From Modestobacter lapidis (GTDB taxonomy: Bacteria > Actinomycetota > Actinomycetes > Mycobacteriales > Geodermatophilaceae), in the NCBI GenBank assembly GCA_019779905.1, contig JABAKE010000004.1, forward strand, positions 229,510 through 293,509: a DNA stretch of 64,000 bases. The letters run 5' to 3'. The position numbers were made by a program, and so were the translations under genes. The notes below the pieces were generated by a model. That model worked only from the letters and a program-made list of their open reading frames with translations, had not been told where the DNA came from and did no database searches. Positions 34,358-42,336 of the stretch are shown piece by piece (positions within the stretch are counted from its first letter, which is position 1; each line of letters starts with the position of its first letter).

Positions 34358-35598
34358 CGGGCCACCTCCACCGGGCGCCGGCTGGCCAGCACCTGCCGGT
34401 AGACGGCTTCGGTGTCGGCCACCACGCGGGCCCACCGGTAGCGGGCGCGGACCCGGGCGACCCCGGCCGTGCCGTAGGCCGCGCGGCGTTCGTCGTCGGC
34501 CAGCAGCGCGGCCAGCGCGGCACCGAGCCGCGCCGGGTCGCGGGCGGGCACCAGGTCACCGGTGACCCCGTCGGCGACGGTGTCGACCAGCCCGCCGACG
34601 GCGCTGGCCACGACCGGGCGGCCGCAGGCCATCGCCTCCAGCGGGGTGATGCCGAACGGCTCGTACCAGGGGACGGCGAGCACCACGTCGGCCGACCGCA
34701 CCCAGGCCGGGACGTCGGCCCGGGCCACCGCGCCGGTGAACACCAGCCGGTCGCCCACGCCCAGCGATGCGGCGACGGCGCGCAGCCGGCGCACCTCCGG
34801 GTCGGCGTCCAGGGAATCGCCGGGCGGCCCGCCGACGACGACCAGCTCGGCGTCGGGCACCGCGGCCAGCGCGCGGACGGCGTCCTCCTGGCCCTTGCGC
34901 TCGACCAGCCGGCCGAGCACCAGCAGCCGCGGGCGGCCCGAGCGCGGCGCGACCGGGCCGCGCGGGCTGAACACGGCGGTGTCCACCCCGCAGGGCACGA
35001 TCGACGCCCGGTCGGTGGACAGGCCCAGCCGGCGCAGCTCGAAGACCTCGTCGGAGCAGGTGGCGATCACCTGGTCGACCGTCGCGCACAGCCCGCGTTC
35101 CAGCTCCACCCGCTGCGGCGGGGAGGGGTCGGCCGCGCCCTGGTGCCGCTTCTTCACCGAGCCCAGCGCGTGGAAGGTCTGCAGCACCGGCACCGGGGTG
35201 AGCAGGCTGCCGGCCGCCTCGACCGCGGCCAGGCCGCTCATCCAGAAGTGCGCGTGCACGACGTCGGGGCGCTGCACCGACCAGCGGGCGCGCAGCGCGG
35301 CGGCGAAGGCCGGCATGTGGCCGAGCAGGTCGTCCTTGGGCAGCGCGACCGGCGGGCCGGCGGCCACGTGCGCGACGTCGTAGCCGTCGGGGGTGCTCAC
35401 CCGGTCGGGCAGCGCGGCGTCGTCGCGGCGGGTGTGCACGGTGACCGCGTGACCGTTGCGGGCCAGGCCCGCGGCCAGCGCCGCGACGTGCACGTTCTGC
35501 CCGCCGGCGTCGACGCCGCCGATGGCGGCCAGCGGGCTGGCGTGCTCGCTGACCAGGTCGATGGTGAGCGGGTGACCGCCCATCCGGCTGCCGCTCAC
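34354..35598 (-). CDS. GT4 family glycosyltransferase
   Basis: 414-residue GT-B enzyme. N-terminal domain with G-G-V-D-A-G-G-Q-N-V-H-V, the donor-side start motif of sucrose-synthase/MshA-like GT4 enzymes, and D-V-V-H-A-H-F-W-M-S-G; C-terminal P-C-G-V-D, L-V-L-G-R-L-V-E-R-K-G and the E-x7-E motif (E-P-F-G-I-T-P-L-E-A). GTG start in GTGA overlap with the previous gene; an ATG five codons later is possible. Donor and acceptor unknown; part of the heptose glycan operon. Confidence 0.88.
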   Translation of the reverse strand: MSGSRMGGHPLTIDLVSEHASPLAAIGGVDAGGQNVHVAALAAGLARNGHAVTVHTRRDDAALPDRVSTPDGYDVAHVAAGPPVALPKDDLLGHMPAFAAALRARWSVQRPDVVHAHFWMSGLAAVEAAGSLLTPVPVLQTFHALGSVKKRHQGAADPSPPQRVELERGLCATVDQVIATCSDEVFELRRLGLSTDRASIVPCGVDTAVFSPRGPVAPRSGRPRLLVLGRLVERKGQEDAVRALAAVPDAELVVVGGPPGDSLDADPEVRRLRAVAASLGVGDRLVFTGAVARADVPAWVRSADVVLAVPWYEPFGITPLEAMACGRPVVASAVGGLVDTVADGVTGDLVPARDPARLGAALAALLADDERRAAYGTAGVARVRARYRWARVVADTEAVYRQVLASRRPVEVAR

Positions 35599-36560
35599 CG
35601 GGTCACCTCGGCCAGCAGCCGGTTCCAGTCGCCGAGGAAGCGGTCCAGGCCGTAGCGCTCGAGCGCGGCGGCGCGGGCGGCCTTGCCGGCCAGCCGGGCG
35701 GCGTCCTCGTCGTGCACGAACTCGCGGACGGCGGCCCACAGCCGCTCCGGGCGGGTGGACAGCACCCCGGCCTCGGCGGGCACCGCCTCCACGGCCTCGG
35801 TGCTGGCCAGCCCGACGACCGGCATGCCCAGGTGCATCGCCTCCAGCAGCGACAGGCCGAGGGAGGTCCAGCGCACCGGGTGCACGTAGACCCGGCGGCG
35901 GGCCAGCTCGGCGTGCATCGCCGCCTGGGGCGGGTCGTCGTGCAGCGCGACCCGGTCGGGGTCGAGCCCGTAGCGCTCGTGCAGCCCGGCCAGGCCCATG
36001 CCGAAGACGTCGACCGGCGCCGCCGCCGCCAGGCCGGGCAGCAGGTCGCCGCCGGTGGTGCGGCCGCGACGGACCGGTTCGTTCACCACCACCGCGGCGC
36101 GGGCCAGCTCGCCGGTGTAGCGCTCGCCGGGGTCGACGATGCCGTGCTCGATCACCGTGGTCGGTGCCCGGCCGTTGTCGTAGAAGAGCTGGTTGAAGTG
36201 CGTGACGTGGGCGATCGGGATGTCGTTCCGGTCGGCCAACGGGTGCCGGGTGTCGGGGACGTCGCCGACGGGGGCGTTGTGCTCGAGGAACACCGCGGGC
36301 AGGTCGCGGCCCGGCTCGCGGCCCAGCCACTCGCGGACCAGTTCCAGGTCGCGGGCGCGCTGCAGCACCACGACGTCGACGTCCTCGGTGCGCAGCTGCT
36401 CCGGGGGAACCTCGCGGGCCGAGGCCGGCCAGGTCCAGGTGCGGGCGCGGCCGAGGCCGTCGGGACCGCGCCCGGGGACGACGGGGAGGAGGTACTCGTG
36501 CGGGCCCGCCACGAACGCCGTCGTCCAGGAGCCGTGCACGTGCCAGAGCAGGACCTTCAT
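35595..36560 (-). CDS. Glycosyltransferase (GT-B fold)
   Basis: 321 residues. M-K-V-L-L-W-H-V-H-G-S-W-T at the start, an H-V-T-H-F-N-Q-L segment, and a C-terminal half with R-V-Y-V-H-P-V-R-W-T-S-L-G-L-S-L-L-E-A-M-H-L-G-M-P, the GT4-type E-x7-E region in divergent form. Similar enzymes occur beside heptose genes in other soil bacteria. Starts in an ATGA overlap with the GT9 gene upstream and ends in a GTGA overlap with the next. Specificity unknown. Confidence 0.82.
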   Translation of the reverse strand: MKVLLWHVHGSWTTAFVAGPHEYLLPVVPGRGPDGLGRARTWTWPASAREVPPEQLRTEDVDVVVLQRARDLELVREWLGREPGRDLPAVFLEHNAPVGDVPDTRHPLADRNDIPIAHVTHFNQLFYDNGRAPTTVIEHGIVDPGERYTGELARAAVVVNEPVRRGRTTGGDLLPGLAAAAPVDVFGMGLAGLHERYGLDPDRVALHDDPPQAAMHAELARRRVYVHPVRWTSLGLSLLEAMHLGMPVVGLASTEAVEAVPAEAGVLSTRPERLWAAVREFVHDEDAARLAGKAARAAALERYGLDRFLGDWNRLLAEVTR

Positions 36561-37561
36561 GCGCTCACCAACTTCTCTACCGCCGAGACGACGTCGGCTG
36601 GGCTCACCGAGGTCAGACAGGGATGGCCGGGCACCGGGCACTCGCGGGCCCGCGTGTCCCGGCACGGGGCGTCCTGGTCGCCGAGCAGCACGGTGGGCAC
36701 GCCGTAGGGCGCCCACCGGGCGGCCGGCACGACCGGGGAGAACAGCGAGACGACGGGGGTGCCGACGGCGGCCGCCAGGTGCGCCGGGCCGGTGTTGCCG
36801 ACGACGACCGCCGCGGCGCCGTCGAGCAGCGCGGCCATCTCGGCCAGCGAGGTGTCCCCGCCCAGGTCGACGCCGCGGGATCCGGCGACCGCCGCGGTGA
36901 GCCCGCGCTCCCCCGGCCCGCCGGTGACCAGCACCCGCCAGCCGGCGTCGGCCAGCGCCTCGACGGCCTCGGCGCAGCGCTGCGCGGGCCAGGCCCGGGC
37001 GGGCACCGAGGCGCCGGGGTGCAGCACGACGTAGCCGGGTTGCCGGCCGACCGGGGGCAGCGGGCGGCGGACGGCGAGGCGGCCGTCGTCGCCGGCGGGC
37101 AGCTCGAACCCGGCGGCGCGGGCCAGCGACAGCGCCCGCTCCGGCTCGGGCAGGTCGTCGTCGACCCGGTGCCGGACGTCGAGCAGCGAGCCGGGGTAGT
37201 CGACGCTGATCGCCGAGATGCGCCGCACGCCGGCGGTGCGCAGCACCAGCGCCAGCGGTAGCGGCGACTGGTGGAACGAGGTGCTGATCACCGCCTCGCC
37301 GACGCCCAGCGCCCGCACCCGGCCGGCCAGCGCGGCGATGTCCGCGGCGTCGACCGGGGTCGGGGTCGCGTCGATCCACGGGCAGTGCCAGGTCAGCACG
37401 TCGTCCACCCCGGGCAGCAGGCGGGCGGCGTCGGCACCGCGCGGGCCGGCCAGCACGACGACGCGGTCGGCGCCGGCGGCGACCGCCCTGACCAGCGGCC
37501 CCTGCAGCAGCACGTCGCCGGCGTTGTCCAGCCGGGCGACGAGCACCGTCCCGCTCACCAC
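36557..37561 (-). CDS. GT9 family glycosyltransferase (heptosyltransferase-like)
   Basis: 334-residue GT9 enzyme. V-L-V-A-R-L-D-N-A-G-D-V-L-L-Q-G-P at the N-terminus, H-P-G-A-S-V-P-A-R-A-W near 190 and the donor motif G-N-T-G-P-A-H-L-A-A near 256. C-terminal Cys-rich piece C-R-D-T-R-A-R-E-C-P-V-P-G-H-P-C. Two alternative GTG starts lie three bases apart. It overlaps the GT2-GmhB fusion gene by 7 bases. Second heptosyltransferase-like enzyme of the operon. Confidence 0.88.
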   Translation of the reverse strand: MVSGTVLVARLDNAGDVLLQGPLVRAVAAGADRVVVLAGPRGADAARLLPGVDDVLTWHCPWIDATPTPVDAADIAALAGRVRALGVGEAVISTSFHQSPLPLALVLRTAGVRRISAISVDYPGSLLDVRHRVDDDLPEPERALSLARAAGFELPAGDDGRLAVRRPLPPVGRQPGYVVLHPGASVPARAWPAQRCAEAVEALADAGWRVLVTGGPGERGLTAAVAGSRGVDLGGDTSLAEMAALLDGAAAVVVGNTGPAHLAAAVGTPVVSLFSPVVPAARWAPYGVPTVLLGDQDAPCRDTRARECPVPGHPCLTSVSPADVVSAVEKLVSA

Positions 37562-39054
37562 TCACCGGCCAGCACGTCGTCGACCGCCTCGGTCAGGGTG
37601 GGCGCCCGGTGCACCGCGGCGGTGACCTCCTCGGGCCGGGTGACCGGCGTCGGCACCAGGATCCCGACCGCGCCGGCCGCCTCGGCCGCCGCCACGTCGG
37701 CGGCGATGTCGCCGATGACCACGCAGCGGGCCGGGTCGACGCCGAGCTCGGCGCAGGCGGCCTCGACCATGCCGGGGGCGGGCTTGCGGCAGGCACAGCC
37801 GTCCTCGGGGGCGTGCGGGCAGACCTGCACGGTGTCGAACGGGCCGAGCAGCTCGGCGAGCCGGGCGTTGACCGCCGCCACCTGCGGCATCGTCAGCATG
37901 CCGCGGCCGACCCCGGACTGGTTGCTGACCAGCCCGATCCGCACGCCGCGGGCGCGCAGCGCGTCCAGCGCCGCCCGGGCGCCGTCGACCGGCCGGACCA
38001 GCGCCGGGTCGCCGTTGTAGGGCACGTCGTGCACCAGGGTGCCGTCGCGGTCGAAGAGGACCAGGTCGGGCAGGCCCCGCCAGGGCGGCACGCCCCGGTG
38101 CTGCGCGACGCCGCGGAGGACGTGCCAGGTGGCCAGCGGCGGGATCGCGACCGACGTGAGGGCCATAGTCGCGACTTCGGCCCGGGTGCGGGGGCCGGGT
38201 GCGATGCGTGCCCAGGCGAACTCGGCGGTGCCGGCCGCCCAGCCGAGCGCGGCCAGTGCCGCGGCGCGCGGCCGCCGGGCGGCGGCGAGGCCGACGGCGG
38301 CCAGCGCGGCGCCGGTGACGGCCAGGTGCCGGGGGCGCCGGCCGAGCGCGGCGTCGGCGCGCGCCCGCCAGGTCGGGCCGTGCAGCCGGCGCATCAGGAC
38401 GTCGTCGGCGTTGCCGGCCTGCACCCGGACGCTGACCCAGCGGTCGACCGGGCGCACCGGATGGGTGATCCACCGCTCGCCGCGGGTGAGCCGGGCGCCG
38501 GTGTCCAGCACCCGCAGCGCCAGGTCGGAATCCTCCCGGAAGGCCCGCGGGAAGCGCTCGTCGAACCCGCCGACGGCGGCCAGCGCGGCGCGCCGGTAGG
38601 CCAGGTCGGCGGTGATCCAGCTGCTGGTGGCCAGCCCGGCGGTGCCGCGCTCCCAGTCGGTGGGCCGGCGGTCGGCCGGCAGCGGCACCCGGACCCGGCC
38701 CTGGCTGCCGGCGGCGTCCGCGGGCAGCGCGGCCAGGTCGCCGGCCAGCCGGGCGTACCAGTCGGGGTCGGGGACGACGTCGTCGTCGAGGAAGGCGATC
38801 CACTCGGTGCGGGCGGTGCGCCAGCCCAGGTTGCGTGCCCGGGCGGGGCCGCCACCGCCGGTGCGCACCACCCGGACCGGGGGCAGGCCGGGGCGCTCGA
38901 CCGCCAGCGGGTCGCCGGCAGGGCGGTCGTCGACCAGCACCAGCTCCGCCGGCCGGGGCCCCTCGGCGGTGGCCAGGGCGTCGAGCAGCACGTCGAGGGA
39001 CGGCCGCCCGATGGTCGGCACGACGACCGTGCAGGCGCCCAGGGATCCGCTCAT
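37555..39054 (-). CDS. Fusion of GT2 glycosyltransferase and GmhB-like HAD phosphatase
   Basis: 499 residues. Residues 1-240 are a GT2 enzyme (V-V-V-P-T-I-G-R-P start; F-L-D-D-D-V-V-P-D near 88; F-R-E-D-S-D-L-A-L-R). A hydrophobic Ala-rich middle (about 245-320) may contain membrane-associated helices. Residues ~325-499 form a HAD-IIIA phosphatase: D-R-D-G-T-L-V near 335, V-S-N-Q-S-G-V-G-R-G and the GmhB zinc loop C-P-H-A-P-E-D-G-C-A-C-R-K-P. This supplies D-glycero-D-manno-heptose 1,7-bisphosphate 7-phosphatase. First gene of the operon. Confidence 0.88.
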   Translation of the reverse strand: MSGSLGACTVVVPTIGRPSLDVLLDALATAEGPRPAELVLVDDRPAGDPLAVERPGLPPVRVVRTGGGGPARARNLGWRTARTEWIAFLDDDVVPDPDWYARLAGDLAALPADAAGSQGRVRVPLPADRRPTDWERGTAGLATSSWITADLAYRRAALAAVGGFDERFPRAFREDSDLALRVLDTGARLTRGERWITHPVRPVDRWVSVRVQAGNADDVLMRRLHGPTWRARADAALGRRPRHLAVTGAALAAVGLAAARRPRAAALAALGWAAGTAEFAWARIAPGPRTRAEVATMALTSVAIPPLATWHVLRGVAQHRGVPPWRGLPDLVLFDRDGTLVHDVPYNGDPALVRPVDGARAALDALRARGVRIGLVSNQSGVGRGMLTMPQVAAVNARLAELLGPFDTVQVCPHAPEDGCACRKPAPGMVEAACAELGVDPARCVVIGDIAADVAAAEAAGAVGILVPTPVTRPEEVTAAVHRAPTLTEAVDDVLAGEW

Positions 39055-39086
39055 GCCCGGGCTCTAACCCGGATGATCACCAGCCA

Positions 39087-39108
39087 AACACTACGGGCTT
39101 TAAGTGTT
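39087..39108 (-). promoter_or_regulatory. Promoter of heptose glycan operon with inverted repeat
   Basis: AACACT (39087-39092) and AGTGTT (39103-39108) form an inverted repeat around ACGGGCTTTA. On the minus strand TAGTGT (39093-39088) is a good -10 sequence 34 bases before the GT2-GmhB start. The repeat overlapping the -10, and the adjacent MarR gene, suggest autoregulated or cross-regulated repression. A clear -35 is not seen. Confidence 0.5.
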
Positions 39109-39136
39109 CGGGACGGCGGCAGCCGGGTGACCGGGC

Positions 39137-39670
39137 TCAGCGGGTGCGGCGCGCCGCCGCGGACACCCGGGCCAGCGCGTCGGTGACCGCCGCGGCGTCG
39201 TCGCCGAGCAGGGTCAGCAGGTGGGCGAGCAGGTCGTCGTGGGTGGCGCGGGCCCCCTGCACGCGGTCCCGGCCGACGGGGGTGAGCCGGGCGTGCAGCA
39301 GCCGGCGGTCGGCGTCGCCGCGCTCGCGGGTGACCAGGCCCTCCTCCACCAGCCGGGTCACCGTGCTGGTGATCCCGGGGCGGGACAACCCGACCGCCTC
39401 GGCCAGGTCGCTCATCGACGCCTGCTCCTGCGGGGAGTCGGCGATCCGGCGCAGCACCTCGAACCCGGTCAGGGAGATCCCGTGCTGGCGGTGCAGGGCG
39501 GAGTCGACCCGCCGGGTGATCCGGTCGTGGACCTGGACGATGCGCAGCCAGGTCTCCGGGGCGCCGGGGCCGGCGGCGGCCAGCCCGCGGACGTCGCGGG
39601 GCACGCCACGGGCCGGCGCCGCGTCGTCGGGGACGGCGTGCCGGGGATCGTTCCGGGAGGTCTGGTCCAT
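39137..39670 (-). CDS. MarR family transcriptional regulator
   Basis: 177 residues. Winged helix MarR domain from about residue 40: H-G-I-S-L-T-G-F-E-V-L-R-R-I-A-D-S-P, recognition region S-D-L-A-E-A-V-G-L-S-R-P-G-I-T-S-T-V-T-R-L-V and wing R-G-D-A-D-R-R-L-L-H-A-R-L-T. The effector is unknown. It lies 82 bases upstream of the heptose glycan operon on the same strand, with a palindromic site between, so control of that operon is plausible. It follows the secreted-protein gene by 32 bases. Confidence 0.9.
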   Translation of the reverse strand: MDQTSRNDPRHAVPDDAAPARGVPRDVRGLAAAGPGAPETWLRIVQVHDRITRRVDSALHRQHGISLTGFEVLRRIADSPQEQASMSDLAEAVGLSRPGITSTVTRLVEEGLVTRERGDADRRLLHARLTPVGRDRVQGARATHDDLLAHLLTLLGDDAAAVTDALARVSAAARRTR

Positions 39671-39702
39671 CGTCCTCTCTGCTGTTCCTGGGTGCGGGTG
39701 GC

Positions 39703-40731
39703 TCAGCGTCGCCGGGTGGGGGCGGCCGAATGGGCGGAGACGGTCCGCGGCCGGCGGGCCGCGGCCATCCCCAGCCCGACGCTGGCCACCAGCAGGGCGG
39801 CCCCGGCGGCGAACGCCGGCACCGGTGCCGACGACGCCGCCAGCGTCTGCTGGCGAGCGGCGACCTGGAGGTCGAGCCCGGAGGTGGCCGAGGAGCTCCG
39901 GCCGACCAGGTGCACGGTGACCGAGCCGAGCTCGGCCCCGCGCGGAACCTGCACGATCGCCTCGACGGTCCCGTCGGGTGCCGCGACGACGGTGGCCAGC
40001 GGCTCGGCGACGCCGTCCAGCGAGACGTCGACCGCCTCGCCGGGGGTGAAGCCGCTCCCGCGGACGGTGACCACCCCGCCGGGCGCCACCGGTGCGGCGA
40101 CCACCTGCTCCGGCAGGGAAGCCGGTGCCGGGTCACCGACCGGAACCGCGTGCGGTCCGGGAACGAGCTGGCCGGGGACGGGCGACGGTCCGCCGGCACC
40201 CATCGGCGGCAGCGGCGCCGGCGCCTTCGCCCCGCCGGCGGGCGGCGACCCGGGGGAGGCCGGGGCCACCGCGTCCGGCAGCGGCCCGACGGGCCCCGGC
40301 CGCGGGACGAGCGCGTCGCAGTCGGCCTTGCTCGGCCGGGTGTAGGTGCCGAAGTCCAGCGGCAGCTGCGCCTCGCCCGCGGCGTCGGTCACCGTGACGG
40401 CGACGTGGACGGTGCTCCCCCAGCCGACGTCGGCGCTCCCCAGCTCCACCCGGTCACCGGGCTCCAGGTCGGCGACGTCCTGCACGACCGTCCCGTCGAA
40501 GACGAGGGCGACCCGGTGCGGCTGGTTGCCGTTGGCCACCTGGACACGCACGACCCCGGGGCCGCAGCTGGGCCCGTGGGTGACCTCGGCGACCGGCCGG
40601 CGCGGGTCCTCGATGGCGGCGGCCGGCCCGGCGAGCGCCACCCCGGCCAGCAGCAGCGCTCCCACGGCCGCAGACGTCCGCGGCGCCCGGCGACGGCCGG
40701 CCGGGCGGGCGGCCTGGTGGGTCGTCGGCAC
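39703..40731 (-). CDS. Exported Pro-rich protein with IPT-like domain and C-terminal anchor
   Basis: 342 residues. Twin-Arg-rich N-terminus and hydrophobic signal sequence ending A-A-A-I-E near residue 40, an Ig-like N-terminal domain with two Cys, a Pro/Gly/Ala linker, a second beta domain (V-T-V-R-G-S-G-F-T-P-G-E-A-V-D-V, IPT/TIG-like) and a C-terminal membrane helix followed by Arg residues. The end resembles a sorted surface protein but no LPxTG is present. GTG start with GGGAGGC. Probably a surface adhesin or spacer protein; no precise role. Confidence 0.75.
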   Translation of the reverse strand: MPTTHQAARPAGRRRAPRTSAAVGALLLAGVALAGPAAAIEDPRRPVAEVTHGPSCGPGVVRVQVANGNQPHRVALVFDGTVVQDVADLEPGDRVELGSADVGWGSTVHVAVTVTDAAGEAQLPLDFGTYTRPSKADCDALVPRPGPVGPLPDAVAPASPGSPPAGGAKAPAPLPPMGAGGPSPVPGQLVPGPHAVPVGDPAPASLPEQVVAAPVAPGGVVTVRGSGFTPGEAVDVSLDGVAEPLATVVAAPDGTVEAIVQVPRGAELGSVTVHLVGRSSSATSGLDLQVAARQQTLAASSAPVPAFAAGAALLVASVGLGMAAARRPRTVSAHSAAPTRRR

Positions 40732-40983
40732 ACGCCTCCCGTCCTGGTGCGTCGCTGGTGGATGTCGGTGAGTGGCGTTCCACGGGTGGCCGACTGACTG
40801 CCCAGGAACGCCTCCCATCATGTGTCGCATCGCCTCAGAGTTCTCGCTCCGTCACTCCAGCCCCACGCGTGTCACGGCGTGTCGGGTCCGGCGGCGTGTC
40901 GCGGCCGGCGGAGCAGGCCGGCGATCCCGTCGTCGCTCCACGACGACTCCGCCACGCCGGAGTTCGGCATCCCGAGGAGGCAG

Positions 40984-41011
40984 TCGACAGCAACGTATTA
41001 CGTTGTAATAC
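40984..41011 (+). promoter_or_regulatory. Promoter/operator of the toxin-antitoxin-like operon
   Basis: TCGACA (40984-40989) and TAATAC (41006-41011) form a promoter with a 16-base spacer. The perfect inverted repeat GTATTAC-GTT-GTAATAC (40995-41011) covers the -10, as expected for autorepression by a ribbon-helix-helix protein. The first gene starts 8 bases after the -10, so the transcript is probably leaderless. Confidence 0.65.
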
Positions 41012-41018
41012 TGGCACC

Positions 41019-41405
41019 GTGGCAGGCCTGACCTACAAGGGCGTGCCCCTGGAGGAGTTGAGGATCGATGCCGTGGAGTGGTCCGCAGAAGCAGCTCAGC
41101 ACATCCGGACTCGATCGTCTCGACAACCGGGCGACCTCGACCTCGAGCCCGAGTGGGTCACCGAGGCGGCGCTGTCCCAGGACCGCATGGTCCGCCTAGC
41201 GATGACGGGCTCCGAGGAAACGGCCTCCCTGAAGGTCGTAGGGACGAGCGCAGCCGTCCCTGGCGGACCACGATTGCTCAAGGTCTGGTTGTGGTCTGAC
41301 GATCCTCGTGATGCGACTTGGCAGGTCGGGTCTGCAGCCTTGGCCAACAGCAGTGACCAGCGACGACACGGAGAACGGAATCGGAATGAGCCGACGGGAC
41401 GCTGA
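41019..41405 (+). CDS. Putative BrnT-like toxin
   Basis: 128 residues. The segment V-E-W-S-A-E-A-A-Q-H-I-R-T-R-S and the later R-L-L-K-V-W-L-W...S-A-A-L-A-N-S-S-D-Q-R-R resemble the order of conserved positions in BrnT/RelE-fold toxins (W-x3-A-x2-H-I early, basic R/S-A-R end), although similarity is weak. It is followed by an overlapping RHH-type gene, the usual toxin-first order of brnTA. AT-richer than its neighbours. GTG start, probably leaderless. Confidence 0.5.
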   Translation: MAGLTYKGVPLEELRIDAVEWSAEAAQHIRTRSSRQPGDLDLEPEWVTEAALSQDRMVRLAMTGSEETASLKVVGTSAAVPGGPRLLKVWLWSDDPRDATWQVGSAALANSSDQRRHGERNRNEPTGR

Positions 41406-41706
41406 GATGGTCGCCGCCCTTGCGGCACTCGAAGCTGACGACGATGACGGACCGGCGATCCCGGTTCCGCCTGCCCGCAACCCTGCGCAGGTCTACTCGG
41501 TCCGCATTCCCCTCGACCGCATCGATCAACTCCGGGCCGTGGCAGCTGAACGGGGCACCACGCCGTCGGCGCTCATGAGGGCGTGGGTAGTCGAAAGGCT
41601 CGAGGCTGGGGCACGACCGCGGTCGAATGTGCTGGACATCCGCGGGGTGCAGGCGCCCAGCCCCGACCTCTCGCAGGCGAGGCGGTTGACCAACCGTGCG
41701 GTCTGA
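41386..41706 (+). CDS. Ribbon-helix-helix antitoxin-like protein
   Basis: 106 residues. An acidic N-terminal arm (A-L-E-A-D-D-D-D-G) and Pro-rich link precede a CopG-like ribbon-helix-helix: V-Y-S-V-R-I-P-L-D-R-I-D-Q-L-R-A-V-A-A-E-R-G-T-T-P-S-A-L-M at about 37-65. The gene overlaps the toxin-like gene by 20 bases and the following gene by 11, so all three are cotranscribed. It would bind the palindrome at 40995-41011. Confidence 0.7.
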   Translation: MSRRDAEMVAALAALEADDDDGPAIPVPPARNPAQVYSVRIPLDRIDQLRAVAAERGTTPSALMRAWVVERLEAGARPRSNVLDIRGVQAPSPDLSQARRLTNRAV

Positions 41707-42259
41707 GGATCCGGTCAGCAAGCGCCTGGACCGCGCATGGTTCAGCGGTGGTGATACCGATCGCGTGTTCAACCTGCTCGCCGTCGTCAGCTCGGGTCTC
41801 CCGGTGGCCGTCGGCCTCTTGGTGGACGGCCGGGTCATCCGCGGGGTGCTGAGCGATCCGGACGCGTTGACGGATGCTGCTACAACGGCTCTTCAGAGGC
41901 CACTGGACACCTTCGCCGTCGAGTGGGAAGACGACGTCAGGACGACGTTCGGCGAGACATTCAAACGTCACGCCGAACAACGAAAGACCCAGGCGGCGGA
42001 AGACCGTGAGGTCGTCAACCGATACTTCGAAGCCCCGACGCCCCCGTCCGTCGACGCCATCGCCGATACCGACCTCGCACCCTTCTACCGCGAGCTGACC
42101 GAACCGAGCACCGTTGTGATGCGTCAGGTTCAACTCGTCCTCGACGAGTCCACTGCAGACATCGACGTCCTGTCCGTGCGTCGTTCAGCCATCTCGGCCT
42201 GGTGGTTCCTGGACAGCGAAGACGGCGCGAGAGTCAATTACGGCCCACCAGCGAACTGA
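41696..42259 (+). CDS. Hypothetical protein, third gene of the RHH operon
   Basis: 187 residues, no signal peptide or membrane helix. The N-terminal ~60 residues include a beta-rich stretch (L-P-V-A-V-G-L-L-V-D-G-R-V-I-R-G-V-L-S) reminiscent of GvpU/Sm-like small barrels, followed by a charged helix (F-K-R-H-A-E-Q-R-K-T-Q-A-A-E-D-R-E-V-V-N-R-Y-F) and a C-terminal beta part (V-M-R-Q-V-Q-L-V-L-D-E-S...S-A-I-S-A-W-W-F). No family recognised with confidence. Overlap with the antitoxin-like gene implies a joint role. Lower GC than flanks. Confidence 0.6.
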   Translation: MRSEDPVSKRLDRAWFSGGDTDRVFNLLAVVSSGLPVAVGLLVDGRVIRGVLSDPDALTDAATTALQRPLDTFAVEWEDDVRTTFGETFKRHAEQRKTQAAEDREVVNRYFEAPTPPSVDAIADTDLAPFYRELTEPSTVVMRQVQLVLDESTADIDVLSVRRSAISAWWFLDSEDGARVNYGPPAN

Positions 42260-42323
42260 AGACGCAGCGACGCGTCAGTGAGGCCGGCCGCACGAGCCGT
42301 TCCGACCGCGAGGAGTGGCTCAC

Positions 42324-42329
42324 TACGGT
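42324..42329 (+). promoter_or_regulatory. -10 element for a leaderless transcript
   Basis: TACGGT ends 7 bases before the GTG at 42337, the spacing expected when transcription begins at the start codon itself. No ribosome site is present for this gene, which supports a leaderless message. Confidence 0.45.
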
Positions 42330-42336
42330 GGCCGGC

